Source: CAYUST01 sp964447535 (GTDB lineage Bacteria; Patescibacteriota; Gracilibacteria; Absconditabacterales; Absconditicoccaceae). From it: a stretch of 64,000 nt of DNA. The stretch is from assembly GCA_964447535.1 (NCBI GenBank), contig CAYUST010000006.1:1-64000 (forward strand), given 5' to 3'. How positions within the stretch are numbered: position 1 is the stretch's first letter; every line of letters starts with the position of its first letter. The position numbers were made by a program, and so were the translations under genes. Under the pieces are notes generated by a model that was not told the origin of the DNA, ran no database searches, and saw nothing but the letters and a program-made list of their open reading frames with translations. Positions 43,942 through 55,096 of this stretch are shown in pieces.

Positions 43942-44952
43942 ATGGCTATCTTGGTGACGGGGGGGACAGGATTTATCGGCTCGCATAGCGTAGTGGCGCT
44001 TCAGCAAGCAGGCGAGGAAGTGATAATAATCGATAACCTCTCCAATAGTAGTGCACAAGTTGTAGACAATATATTTCGTATTACGTGAAAGCGCCCCATA
44101 TTTGTGCAGGGAGATGTACGTGATGCGGTGTTGCTCGAGAGGATATTCCATGACTATCCAATCACAGGAGTAATGCATTTCGCTGCCAAGAAAGCAGTGG
44201 GAGAAAGTTGTTTGGATCCTTGGAGTTACTATGAAGTGAATATCCAGGGATTGGTAACTTTGTTACAAGCTATGCAAACTTGTGGCGTATCTCGCATAGT
44301 ATTTTCTTCTAGCGCCGCTATCTATGATACGACTGCTAGTCAATCTCCGTTTGACGAATCTGCACTGACGGGGAACTGTTTTTCTCCCTATGGCACTACC
44401 AAGCGAGTGGCTGAGGCGATCTTGCGTGATTGGGTAGTGCACCTGTGAGGCCAAGCGATAGCATTGAGGTATTTTAATCCTATTGGAGCGCATGAGTGTG
44501 GCCTGTTGGGAGAGGATCCGTTGCAACCCCCTACCAATTTGCTTCCTGTGATTTTTCAGGTAGTGCAGGGGAAAAGGGAACTAGTGGAAATATTTGGGGC
44601 AGACTATCCTACACCAGATGGTACATGTATCAGAGACTATTTGCACATTATGGATGTAGCACAAGCGCATGTATTTGCTCGACAACGACTCATGTGACAA
44701 ACTATGCCAATCTATGAGGTGTGCAATCTAGGTACAGGTCAAGGTACCAGTGTCTTGGAGTTGATTGCTATCGTAGAGCGCGCGCTAGCAAGAAAGGTGC
44801 CGTATCGTATTAGTAATCCCAGGATGGGAGATGTTGCAGTTGTGTATGCCAACCCCACCAAGGCGAAACAGGTATTACAACGACAAGCTTCATATTCGAT
44901 AGCCCAAGCAGTTAAAGATGGACGAAAATTCCTCCAGCGTACGACTGCATAA
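43942..44952 (+). CDS. galE: UDP-glucose 4-epimerase (GalE) family
   Basis: 336 aa. NAD-binding VTGGTGFIGSH, DNLSNS, active-site SPYGTTK (YxxxK) and TCIRDYLHIMDVAQAHV. Interconverts UDP-glucose and UDP-galactose for surface glycans. Conserved Arg uses AGG/AGA. CGA (44881-44883) sits on the Trp of the usual LGW(K/Q)A segment near the end, so the end reads LQWQAS. UGA codons at three glycines. The stop is TAA, followed by a terminator. Confidence 0.93.
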
Positions 44953-44990
44953 ACAGTATGGGAAATAGTGTGTATCCGACTCCAGAACTA

Positions 44991-45026
44991 TAAAAAAACA
45001 CCCTGCTTCGCAGTAGGGTCTTTTTC
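44991..45026 (+). terminator. terminator after galE
   Basis: The stem ACCCTGC/GCAG-GGT with a TTC loop and five T, convergent with the RNA helicase gene. Confidence 0.65.
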
Positions 45027-45051
45027 GTATTCTTAACTCTTAATTCTCGTT

Positions 45052-46716
45052 TTATGCGTACTCCTTCCTAGGAGCACGTGCTGGACGATCTGAGCGCTCG
45101 GTGCGAGCTGGACGTGCGCCACCGCGTGATGCGTAGCCACCTGTTCTCGGACCGCTTGATCTACCGCTACCACCATGGTCACCGAATTTTCTAGGAGCTC
45201 TATCGCCTCCTCAGAATTTTCTTTCACCACCTTCTGATGCGTCATATCTTCTTGGTGATCTATCGCCTCTTGGTGCACTTCCAAATCTACTTCTTTCTCA
45301 ATCTCCTCTCGAGCTAAATGATCTTGGTGTTCTGTCGCCGTCTCTGCTGAATGATCTTCCGCCTTCTGCTCTATCACCTCTCGGTGAGCCACCGAATCTT
45401 CTTTCACCTCACATTCTATTTTCTGAAGCTCTTGAGCCGAAACCGCCTCTCGAGCCGATGACCTTGCTTGAGTAACTACTGCCTCTTGAAGAAGAAGATG
45501 ATGATCTTCCACCGTACGATCCGCCACCTGATCTTGTGCCATAGGTGCGACCTCCGCTACTTCTGCCTCCAGGACCTGGTCTACTCGATTTTCTTTCGAT
45601 CACATTCCCTGCTTCATCTACTTGCTTGATAGTGATTTTATTTCTTCTTTCGATTACACCGATACTCGACATCTCTTTGGTATTGACGAAAGTAATTGCT
45701 TTACCTTCAGCTCCCGCTCTCGCTGTACGTCCGATACGGTGCACATAACTTTCTGGATCTTGCGGAACATCGAAGTTGACTACCAAACTTACATCATTGA
45801 GATTGAGTCCACGACTAGCAACATCCGTTGCCACCAGTATCTTGATCTCATCTGCTTTGTATGCTTTGATGATTCTCGTGCGATCTCTTTGCTCGAGGTC
45901 ACCGTTGAGTACTGCTACTTTGTGTCAGAGGAATTCGAGATTCTCTGCAATCTGTGCACATGCCATCTTGGTTTGTGTGAAGATAATCACTTTTTCATCA
46001 CGATGTTTTTCGAGATATCTGTCGAGCAAATCAACTTTGCTCATTTTCTCTGTGTGGATAAACCCATGATCTACTTTATCCACAATAATTTCCGTATGAA
46101 TCTTGATAGACTCATAGTCATTACCGATATATTTGACGAGCATATCATTGAGCTCTCTCGTAATCGTAGCTGAGAAACTCATCACTTGCTTCACATTTTC
46201 ACACATACTGATGATATAATCTACATCATCAGAAAATCCCATATCGAGCATTCTATCTGCCTCATCGAGGACGAGATAGTCAATTGTGGAAAGATCTACA
46301 AATCCTCTTTCTACCATATCGATCAATCTACCTGGCGTCGCTACGATCACCTGGCATCCTTGTTGCAATCTTTCGATTTGGTTTCTCATACCACCACCTC
46401 ACATCAATCTACATGATTTGAATCAGACGGTACCATAAGAAAGATTGTAAAACTCCTCTTCGGTCTGTTGGACCAATTCACGCGTCGGACATAAAACGAG
46501 TCCTTGCAAATGTCTGCTCTTGGGATCGATCGCATTGATCAACGGAATCACAAACGCTGCGGTTTTACCCGTTCCTGTCTGGGATTGTCCTACAATGTGG
46601 TTTCCCTTGAGAAAACGCGTGATCACTTGTTCTTGGATAGGGGTTGCCTGTGCATACCCGATTTTGGTTAACGCTGCTAGCAACGTTGGTTTCAGTTCTA
46701 ATTCACTAAATAACAT
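45052..46716 (-). CDS. DEAD-box RNA helicase with RGG-rich tail
   Basis: 554 aa. Motifs: Q-motif QATPIQEQ, I SQTGTGKT, Ia PTRELV, II VLDEADRMLD, III SFSATI, V ATDVASRGL, VI HRIGRTARAG. Core about 1-370. The tail (about 370-554) is Arg/Gly/Ser-rich with repeated RGG, RGD and FGS. In this tail every Arg is AGA/AGG/CGT/CGC, none CGA/CGG. About six UGA codons. The stop TAA at 45052 was hidden in another frame. RhlE/CsdA-like helicase for RNA unwinding or ribosome assembly; the long leader suggests cold regulation. Confidence 0.92.
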
Positions 46717-47022
46717 ACTATAAAAAATAACAATAAAATGTGTCTGACGTGCACAAAAACGCAAAAGAAGAAGCCTGTGCTCTCTCAGCACAAGTACAAA
46801 CATGTCTACAGAATAAAAAGATTCTTTTGCACACCACGTGCATCAAACGCGACGACAACCACACCGTCGGACAGGAGAAAATAACGTACCAATACATGTG
46901 CATGCTTGCAACATCGAGCCGTTTGTCCCCCAGAGATGACTCTGAAACACAGTAACGGTTAATCACAAACCAGAGTCAACTACACGCAGTCTACTGATTC
47001 CAAAGCAAAAGTCCAGGGGGAA
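46717..47022 (-). promoter_or_regulatory. 306-base region holding the long leader of the RNA helicase
   Basis: No gene fits here. On the minus strand it precedes the helicase ATG and contains small hairpins such as TGTGCT...AGCACA and a U-rich stretch just before the start. Long 5' leaders are typical of cold-induced RNA helicases, but this is inference from position. Confidence 0.35.
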
Positions 47023-47928
47023 TTATTCTTCCTCATAAATCACCTGAAATCTGGCTGTCATTCTTCTATCGAAGTCGATATCGAGCATATCGACGCTATT
47101 GGAGTCAATGAATTGGTTTTCGAGTTGGTTTTTGATCGTAATGAGTGCCAGGAAGGTGAAAGCAACAAACGGACCTACTAGTAGTCCTCGAATAGGATGA
47201 ATAGTAATATAATACGGCACGAAGATGAAACACCCCGTGATGATAATCGTCTTCAAAAAACGCGTGAGCAACAACGAAGTACGATAATACTTATAGACTC
47301 TCAAAAGTTCAAACGACTCACTGATATTGCTCACATGCCACGTCAATCTGGTCGATAAATTGGGAGGTAGTCCGTAGTCTTTCATGTGCGTATTGTGCTT
47401 GGAGATCTCATGCAGGGCCGATTCTACTGCGGTGATATAGGGTAGGTAGTCATCAGCAGATGCACACGAAGACATCACATATATTTTGAGCTGTCTAATA
47501 AACTGTTGCAATGATGCCTTGCTCTCTGCTTTGAACTCAGCAGGTGTTGCATTCGCAGGCAACCAATCCACATAGGCATATGCTAAGCAAATCAAGTGTG
47601 ACTTGAGTCTCGCAAAAATCTCAAAAATTTTATATCTTCTCCCCTCAGCGTTTCACAATAAAATAGATAAGGGCAATGTAATGAATGAGAAGTACAACAC
47701 ATTCAGTGTACTGAGTTCCAAGGTGAAATTGAAATGGATACACAAGAGACCAATAGCTAGTGAAATGAGTCAGACAATGAGCGTGGTCCTAGAATAAATC
47801 ACTCCAAACGAAAAAAGTGGCTTGCGCGCAATATGATTAACACGAGCATCCAACTGATCGAGCGAAGCCAGCAACTGTGCTTGATTCCCGTCCTTGGGTG
47901 GCACTTGCTGCAACTGATCCAAAACCAT
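47023..47928 (-). CDS. integral membrane protein of unknown function
   Basis: 301 aa. Four hydrophobic segments: residues about 53-70 (TTLIVGLISLAIGLLCI), 76-96, 217-238 (FLKTIIITGCFIFVPYYI) and 245-262. The long soluble part between has WLPANATPAEF. UGA twice (in IVGLIS and LLGNAE). The stop is TAA. It follows mscS by 62 bases and precedes the helicase. No known family recognised. Confidence 0.55.
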
Positions 47929-47990
47929 ACGCGCAAACAAAAAACTAAAGCACGTCTAAGTATAGTGGCTTGCTGCTGCTTTGTCAATTT

Positions 47991-48752
47991 TTATCAGGCG
48001 TTTTCTTGTTCAACCAAGTCCAGCCAACGGAAATCCTTGTGATCTATGAGCTTGATTTTGCCCTGACGATGTGCCGCTATGAGTGCCAGCATAATTGCAT
48101 TATTGGTGTTGAGAATTTGGTAAAAATGAACCAGAATTCTGACTTTGCACTCGAGTCCCTTCTCAGTAATACGAACATCAAACTTGGGTTTATTGGTAGG
48201 TTTGTGTAAAAGAGTGTTATCTTTGTAGTATTTCGGATCAGTGAGTGACGCATAATACTCCTCCAAAATGACTTGCTTCGTCTCAAGAAACTCTTCATGA
48301 ATATCATGCTTGGCACCGAGCAACACCGTAAACTCATGCCAAAAGAGCAAATTATTCTTAGTGTAATTGAAAATACCACCCGTGAAAATGAGATTATTGG
48401 GTAAGGCGACGAACTTGCCCGTGAAGAGTAACTCATCATCTACCTCCTTGATAGTTGTGAAGAAAAAACCAATCTTCTGTACTTCACCCTTGGCTGTCAT
48501 GAAGGGATTTCACGTATTGATAATATCACCTCTCTCGAACTGACGAGAGACCGTAATATAAATATACGAGAAAAAACTAGCCACATAATTTTGTAATGCA
48601 AATACTACTGCCGCACTCATCACTCCAAAACCTGTTGCATATTTAGCTCCATAAGGAGTAAGGAAGAATCAAACTATAGCAAAAATAATCAAAAAAATGA
48701 TTGTTGATTTTACAAACCACCAAATGCTTCTCGAAATGTGGTGTTTGGTCAT
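47991..48752 (-). CDS. mscS: small-conductance mechanosensitive channel (MscS family)
   Basis: 253 aa. Two N-terminal hydrophobic segments, then the pore-lining helix and beta domain: YGAKYATGFGVMSAAVVFALQNYVASFFS, YITVSRQFERGDIINTGNP and VQKIGFFFTTI...VALPNNLIFTGGIFNYT. Releases solutes under osmotic shock. Three UGA codons. The last sense codon is also UGA (Gly), right before TAA 47991. Start ATG 48752. Confidence 0.88.
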
Positions 48753-48830
48753 AAATGGGTAACAAGAAAAAATATAAAAATAAACTTTGTGTTTCTTATA
48801 TACGAACAGATTGTTCTTTTGTGACAATAA

Positions 48831-49769
48831 TTAGGCCTGAGCGTAGAGTCCATCTTTGGTGCCTTGGATGATAGCACGTCGCAATGGGATTCTTTTTTTA
48901 CCTCCCCACCACAAGACAAAGAGGAGAAAACCAATGGTCTGTACCCATAAACCGCAACCCATATAAGCTATTTTTTGGTATCGTTGTGCGTGTTTTTTGA
49001 CAAACAAAATTCTATTGAGTGCTCTCTCATATGCGGTCGCTTCATCTCCCAAGAAACGATCTTGCAAAGGCGTCTTGGTAGTTTCCATATGATTGATCTC
49101 CACTTTGTTGAGGACGATCACGGGAATATCTGCCAGCCAAAGACGATAGGTCAAATCAATATCTTCATAGCATCTTTTGAAACGCTCGTCGAAAGGGAAT
49201 TGTTTGAAAAGTGCCGTAGGACCATACAACGAGTTGGCTCCTACCATCATCACATGTTGCCAATCCTCTCCTCACATACGTCCATACACATATCTCGGAA
49301 ATAGATACGAAAAAGAAGTGATGCCTTGGGACTGCACTTTGGCAGTTTTCCTTCGCATGATGGTCGGTGAAAGTACACAATCAGTACCTAACTCCGCAGA
49401 AATCTTGTCATACCAATGCTTCATATCTGCAAATAACGTCGGTCCAAAGACATTATCATGGTCTATCATAAAGGTGAACTCTGCGGTAGCGCAACTCACC
49501 AAATAATTTCTATCAAATCCGCGCCAATGACCAGCTTCATAATCTGAGGTCGTATCAGTTACAAAGACGAGACGTTCAAGCAAGTGCTCTGGGAGTTGTT
49601 TGCGCAAGAGATAGTACAATACTTCCATCTCTTCTTTGGGCATATGTTTGTGAATCAGGACGATCACTCTATCTGGCAAAAGTGTTTGCATAGCAATACT
49701 CTCCAAACAAGGTTGGAGTTTTGACAGATGCCCGTCAGTAGGCAACAATACATCCAAAAACGCTCTCAT
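48831..49769 (-). CDS. glycosyltransferase family 2 protein
   Basis: 312 aa. GT2 pattern: LLPTDGHLSKLQPCLESIAMQT, DHDNVFGP (DxD/DHD-like), and CYEDIDLTYRLWL (ED of motif III). A C-terminal hydrophobic helix (GLWVQTIGFLLFVLWW). The start at 49769 (MRAFLDVLLPT) is chosen over earlier codons. UGA in RM-G-GEDW. The stop is TAA. Probably builds a surface polysaccharide. Confidence 0.85.
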
Positions 49770-49814
49770 ACGTTCATTATAGGCAACCACACGTTGATTG
49801 CAATTCCAAAAAAA

Positions 49815-50117
49815 TTAGGTTTCTGAGCTCTCATACACTACATAATCCACTTCGTCGGTCCATAAGGTTTCCTCTTTACCTTGGTATCGCTCGCGAGGTT
49901 CATGTGCCAATGCCTGCTCCAACAAGTCACGATTAATCGTTGTTTCTTGTATTTCTGCCATATAGAGGGTGTCTTGGTGGGTTACTTGAGCAAAAATACT
50001 ATCCAATGCTCACTTGGTAGTCTGTTCAACATACTTCTTTTTCTCTAGCAACACTGCTGCCAAATCACTCGTATGTTCGAGGTGAGAAGGTACATACTCT
50101 GGTGCAGGTGTTTCCAT
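49815..50117 (-). CDS. small acidic protein downstream of the TraG-like ATPase
   Basis: 100 aa. A long helix-forming region with alternating Glu/Leu (EHTSDLAAVLLEKKKYVEQT) and a Glu-rich tail (EEVDYVVYESSET ending). Start ATG 50117; UGA at K-G-ALDSI. The stop is TAA. It starts 29 bases after the ATPase stop, so it may be its partner. Confidence 0.5.
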
Positions 50118-50146
50118 GAGATTGTGTTGAAATAAAGGTATACAAA

Positions 50147-53100
50147 CTATGCTGCAGAAGGAGTTGGTGGTTCATTTGTTTGTTCAGGTGGAGTCTCGCT
50201 TAGGGTGTTCTGTTCTGGTTGTTCAGCTGCAGGAGATGAGCCATCAGCAACTCACTCGCCTGTCGATTCAGGTAGGGTCTGATCAACAGCAGCTTCCTCC
50301 GCTGGAGGCGCAACAATCCCAATTCTCGCTGCGATCTCCGCATCGACAAACTCTTTCTTTCTGCCATATTTTTTGGCGCAATACTCTTTGAGCACTGCTG
50401 CAATTTTATCATTTCTATAATCACTCGTGTTGATCGCATTGAAGCTAAATACTCTCGAGGTGGAGTTGTTGATATTGAGTTTGAGGTACGCCTTGTAGTT
50501 TGCAATACCTAAAATATCTTGCGCACTCAACACCGGCGCATATTCTTTTTCCAAAAACTCAGCATCGGGTGCGCCGACTTTGAATGACATCATCGTACCC
50601 ACGTTACCGAAGACTGCATCTTTTACTTGGCTTTTCCCTTCACCTACATTATTTCCTGAATTGGAATCAAGCTGAGCAATATACTGATGCGCCATGATCA
50701 AGCCCAGTTTATATTTTCTGGCTTCGGACAAAATATCCGCGAACGTATCGGTAATGAAGTTTTGAAATTCATCCACATAAAGATAAAAATCTTTACGTAA
50801 ACTCTCATCGATATTTGCTCTACTCATAGCAGCATTATAAATCTTGGAGACGATAATCATACCGAGCAATTGCGAGTTCATCTCACCGATCTTTCCCTTA
50901 CTCAAATTAATTAACAAAATTTTCCTATTATCCATCACATCTCTGAAGTTGAACGCTGATTTGGTCTGTCCAATAATATTTCTAATCAATGAGTTGGTAA
51001 TAAAGGATACAAATTTAGAAGTGAAGTACGGGATTATTTCTTGCTTTTCTCTATCACCCATCGCACTATACGTCTTGTCCCAAAAATTTCTCACTACAGG
51101 ATTTTGAGTTTTCTTGACCTTGTACTCTCTATACACTTCATCTGTAAACAGTCTTGGGACATCAATCAACGTAGCACCATCCTCCATATCCTCGAGCAAG
51201 GTCAAACTACCGTACTTGAAGTATTCTTGGATACGAGGACCAAAGATTTCTGGGCCGAACATTTTGAGGAAGATTTCCGTGGCGTCGTTTACTGCCCTAT
51301 CAGCTTGAGCAATATGATCGATCTCATACAGGTTGAGGCCCATAGGACGCTCCTCGTCACCTGCATCGAAGTAGATCACATCTTTCGCTCTCTCTTTGGG
51401 GACATATCTCAGGACATCTTCTACTAAATCTCCATGTGGATCAATTACGCAAATACCGTTGCCTGCCCGAATATCCTGTCTCGCAAGCATACTAATGAAC
51501 ACCGATTTACCGGTACCTGATTTACCAATGATATATTGATGTCTGGTTCTATCTTTCTTTTTCATATACACAGGTGTGTAGGTATTTCTGTATGCATTGA
51601 TACCGAGCAAAATTCCATCATTGTACGTTTTGAGGCCATGCAAGGTATGCGTATGTTGTTGGAGCAAGTACGCTTTCCCTTCTTCTTGAATAATAGTTTC
51701 ACCTTGTTTGGGAACGTACGCAGGATCCGTGAGTTCCTTTTTGGTGGTAGTGATTTCTGTTTTGGTGCCAATAGCTGGATGATTACTCGCTGCCAAGATA
51801 TCGCTCAAGTTGCCTCCCAGATACCCTTCAGCAATTTCTCAGGTGATAAGTAAGTTGTTCTCTTGCTCAAGCGTAGGTAAATTATCAGGAGCAGAAATGA
51901 CTTTGTAGTCCATCCATTTGATAATAGGTGCACGGTTGAACAATCCATCAGGCAAGTGAAATAACGAAGCGAGTGCACTCACCGTCAACATACAGTCTTT
52001 ATAAAAAAAGTTCACTAAATGAAACAACGCTGAGAAACGCCACATTGGTTTGAGTGCTCGTCCGAAAAGATCACTAAAGACCGCAGGTTGATCTAATTCA
52101 TTATTGTACTCATCTTTGTAGACGGTAAATGAACTCAACACCGTCTGCATATTTTGTCTCAATTTAGTAGACTCAGATGAACTCGTGATCAAGAGAATAC
52201 CACTTTCATATGCTTGTTTCCCTGCTTCTTCAGCCATGATATTGAGTGCATCTTCTTCAGCTTTGACCATACGAATGATAGGATCTCCTTTTTGGGCATT
52301 GGTGCTATACTTTTCTATCAGTGCCTGACTTGGTCAACGTATCAAGAACGTGAACAAATTCCATGGCAATAGTCTTTTCCACAAGGGCTTCTTTTTGGTT
52401 ATTGCCTCATCCTTTCTATAGAGTGCATCAGCAAGTTTTTGCGCCTTTTTGTTGAAATCATCTCCCAGAGGTTTGATCGTTATCAAGAGAGAACAGGTGT
52501 CTTCGGGAGATATTTTTCCCATTGCATCAATCACATTGTTGAGTGGATCATCTTCAAGTTGCTTGAAAATTCTAATGGGATAATAGCCTTGTTTGACAGT
52601 TTCTAGTGGGATAAGATCATTGTATTTTTTAGAGAAAAATTTGGGGGATTGCGTGACTTCAAGTGACGCATCAGAATACTGTGCAGACAAAGAACTTTCA
52701 ATAATCTTCAGATATTCTGGATACGTACCAATCAGAAAATGAAGCATACCATCTTCATACTGGAGCACCAAAGTGATTTTTGGTTTTTTACATATCTTTT
52801 GGAGGATCGTATCTCTGAGTGAAAGCTCACCAAGTTTATGCAGATTTCTAAACACTTGAGACATTCTCGCAATTTTTTCTTTCATATCTTTCGCTAATTC
52901 TTTTTCCTTTTCGCGATCCAATTTTGAGTCACTTCTAGGTAACATTACTTTGAGAAATATCATTCTCTTCGCGTTCATCACATCGTACAAAAACTCTAGC
53001 AGATAGAGTAATGATTTCCAAAGTGCGATAGCCAGTACGATTCCACCAATAATATACCCACCCATCATGATATATTCTCCAAATGGGGTCACAATCATCG

Positions 53101-53497
53101 CATCCCACGACTGCTCTGCTTGAGCTAAAAACCCTGTTTGGGTTTCACCGGTTGCTTGTGCGGCTGCATGCTCTGTTGTTGGTTTTGTTTGTTCATTGTC
53201 TGCCTGAGAACCAGTAACTTGTTCTGATGATTGTTTGGTAGTTGCTTGGTCTGATTTGACCAAAGGTTGTTCTGCTGTGTCCGTCGTGGTGTCAATTGGA
53301 GGCTCCGGAAGAAGTTGTATATCTTCTGGGTGTAACAAAAAATGCTGTACGTCTTGCACCGTACCAAATGCTTGTAAACAATCAGCTTTTTGTTCTCCTC
53401 GAGCTTGTCTCGTCAGTTTCGACAAGTAGTTCTCAAGGGTAGGTTGTTGAGAGTACAAGTTGAGTATTTGTTGTTTACATCGAATGATGTCTACCAT
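50147..53497 (-). CDS. large membrane-anchored TraG/VirB4-type ATPase
   Basis: 1116 aa. N-terminal 120 residues, Thr/Gln-rich low complexity about 85-130, one membrane helix pair (GEYIMMGGYIIGGIVLAIALWKS), a soluble middle, then the ATPase from about residue 600: IIGKSGTGKSVFISM, GICVIDPHGDLVEDV, FYLYVDEFQNFITDT and AHQYIAQLDSNSG. The same ATPase arrangement as the protein at 22.3-24.8 kb but without the S1 domain and with a different N-terminus. The Pro/Glu-rich C-terminal tail ends in TAG 50147. UGA at 52334-52336, 51839-51841 and 50252-50254. A channel or DNA/protein export role is inferred. Confidence 0.82.
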
Positions 53498-53611
53498 GGG
53501 GCAATCATTGCATTAAAGCTCAATAAGTATATAGACAGCTATCTGATAACGCAATGAATGAGCTATTTACCCACGTCTAAATATTGACATTATTTACTAA
53601 ATAAATCAACT

Positions 53612-54196
53612 ATGATTACCCTTCCTTTGGCAGAGCGAGAACAGCATGAAAAAGAGCTTATTGAGGCATTTCTTGATGAGCAACTAGTTTGCTTCCCTAC
53701 AGATTCTCTCTATGGACTGGGAGGGGTCGTGAGTCCAGGAGTAGTTGCTCGTATAGAGACCTGTAAGGAACGCCTCCCAGGGAAGCACTATAGCGTCATT
53801 GCACCAGACCGAGCCTGGATAGAAGCACATTTCGATATTCCAAACAATCTCGACCAGCTACGACAAAGTTGGTTTACTCAACATGGGCCTCTCACCATCT
53901 TGCTTACCAAAAAAGATCCTGAACAATGGGCCTTTCTCTCACCAACACCTCGTATCGGTGTCAGATGGCTTCCGCATCATCCTGTTCAGTGACTTATCCA
54001 AAAACTCTGACAGCCAATAGTTGCTACCTCTTGCAATCGTTCAGGTTTACCGCCAATCTGCTCTCCAAATGAACTCCATGATGATGTTTTCCTCAATTCC
54101 CATATTGCTTATTTTCTCACCCAAGGGACACTTCCAGGACCCGCTTCCACTCTCATAGACCCTCAACATCCTGAAAATGTTATTAAAAGGTCCTAA
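53612..54196 (+). CDS. tsaC: threonylcarbamoyl-AMP synthase, TsaC/Sua5 family
   Basis: 194 aa. YrdC fold: CFPTDSLYGLGGVV, GPLTILL and IGVRWLPHHP and SCNRSGLPP. Makes threonylcarbamoyl-AMP for t6A37 of tRNA. Two CGA codons (PD-CGA-AWI, QL-CGA-QSW) fit Trp. Conserved Arg of VRWLP is AGA. UGA codons in HPVQG-LIQKLG. TAA at 54194. Start ATG 53612. Divergent from the TraG-like gene. Confidence 0.88.
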
Positions 54197-54213
54197 AAAA
54201 TGTTGCATAAAAG

Positions 54214-54242
54214 TTGCATTTTTAGAAAAATGTCCATATAAT
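54214..54242 (+). promoter_or_regulatory. near-consensus sigma70 promoter for the 30-aa peptide
   Basis: TTGCAT (54214-54219), a 17-base spacer, and TATAAT (54237-54242), 31 bases before the peptide ATG. The best promoter seen in the window. Confidence 0.7.
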
Positions 54243-54272
54243 ATTAACGTCCATCTTTTTATTTCATGTTAT

Positions 54273-54365
54273 ATGCACATGAAAGCTACTGAACTCGTAT
54301 TGGGACTTGGTAATCTTCTTTTGTGGGGATCTATCATTCTCAATTCAATTAGTCTCTCCTTCTAA
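54273..54365 (+). CDS. 30-aa hydrophobic peptide
   Basis: MHMKATELVLGLGNLLLWGS then an I/L/S-rich end; TAA at 54363. A single membrane helix. It sits behind a near-consensus promoter (54214-54242) and in front of hairpins and a terminator (to 54475), so it is a defined unit. It looks like small membrane peptides or type I toxins, but that is only resemblance. The upstream in-frame ATG at 54177 would run through the promoter. Confidence 0.45.
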   Translation: MHMKATELVLGLGNLLLWGSIILNSISLSF

Positions 54366-54384
54366 CGAGGGAGTAATCCACCTT

Positions 54385-54475
54385 CATTAGCAAGACTAAT
54401 GAAGGTCACGTCCTTTAACTTGGAGGACGTCTCTTCAAAAAAAATCTCCTGCTCAATAGGCAGGAGATTTTGCAT
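54385..54475. terminator. hairpin series with a bidirectional terminator
   Basis: Three hairpins follow one another: CCTTCATTA/TAATGAAGG, ACGTCC/GGACGT, and AAAATCTCCTGC/GGCAGGAGATTTT. The last has a T-run on plus and an A-run (U-tract) for the convergent atpC on minus. Confidence 0.65.
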
Positions 54476-54485
54476 CTATCAATAA

Positions 54486-54932
54486 CTAATGCGACACATG
54501 ACTCAATTTAGATAATCTCAACTCAGCAGTCACTTTCTCGAGCGAAAGGAGTGCATGTTCTAGATCCTCATCCGATCATTCGTGCTTGATCTTTTCAAGT
54601 TCAGCCTGCAATTTAGTTTGCATCTGTTCCAATACTTCCTGTGACTCAGAAGGGGTAGTAGTGGCTAACGAAGTCAACACAATGAGGTTCTTGCCATCAA
54701 CGTACAAAAGTCCCTTGCTGACACCAATATGAATCTGTCACTGATTGATTACATAGCCTGTATCCTCAGGAAGTTGAGATGGAGTACAACGCAAAATACC
54801 TGCACCCACTACAGATGTCAAAGGTATATGTCCCGGCAAAAGAGTGATTTCACCACTTTCGGTAGGAAGTGTCACTTGTTCAACTTCACCTGCAAATATT
54901 TGTTTTTCTGGAGAGGCAATTTTGAGATGCAT
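54486..54932 (-). CDS. atpC: ATP synthase epsilon subunit
   Basis: 148 aa. N-terminal beta-sandwich MHLKIASPEKQIFAGEVEQV, LPGHIPL, then a C-terminal helical domain. Part of the F1 sector. UGA in Q-G-QIHIGV and E-G-SDEDLE. TAG at 54486. Other ATP synthase genes (normally atpD before it) are absent from both sides; ftsZ is upstream. Start ATG 54932. Confidence 0.9.
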
Positions 54933-55032
54933 CACAATGCACAAGAAGAATAAAACAATTTATTGTACTGATCTTGTAAAAAGAAACAAGCAGAACAAAG
55001 AGGAAGTGGACGGACTGAGAAAAAGAGTGTAC

Positions 55033-55064
55033 AAAAAGGGGCCCGTGCTTCGCACGGGCCCCTT
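55033..55064 (-). terminator. very stable terminator after ftsZ
   Basis: A 13-bp GC-rich stem (AAGGGGCCCGTGC/GCACGGGCCCCTT) with a 3-nt loop and U-tract on minus, 33 bases after the ftsZ stop. Confidence 0.85.
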
Positions 55065-55096
55065 GGTTTCTATGTCTTCACTCTATCGTCGTCGGA

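Noticed and set aside
45033..45542. 169-aa minus frame rich in Glu/Gln
   Set aside because: Out-of-frame reading of the RGG tail of the helicase; the true frame runs through UGA to TAA 45052.
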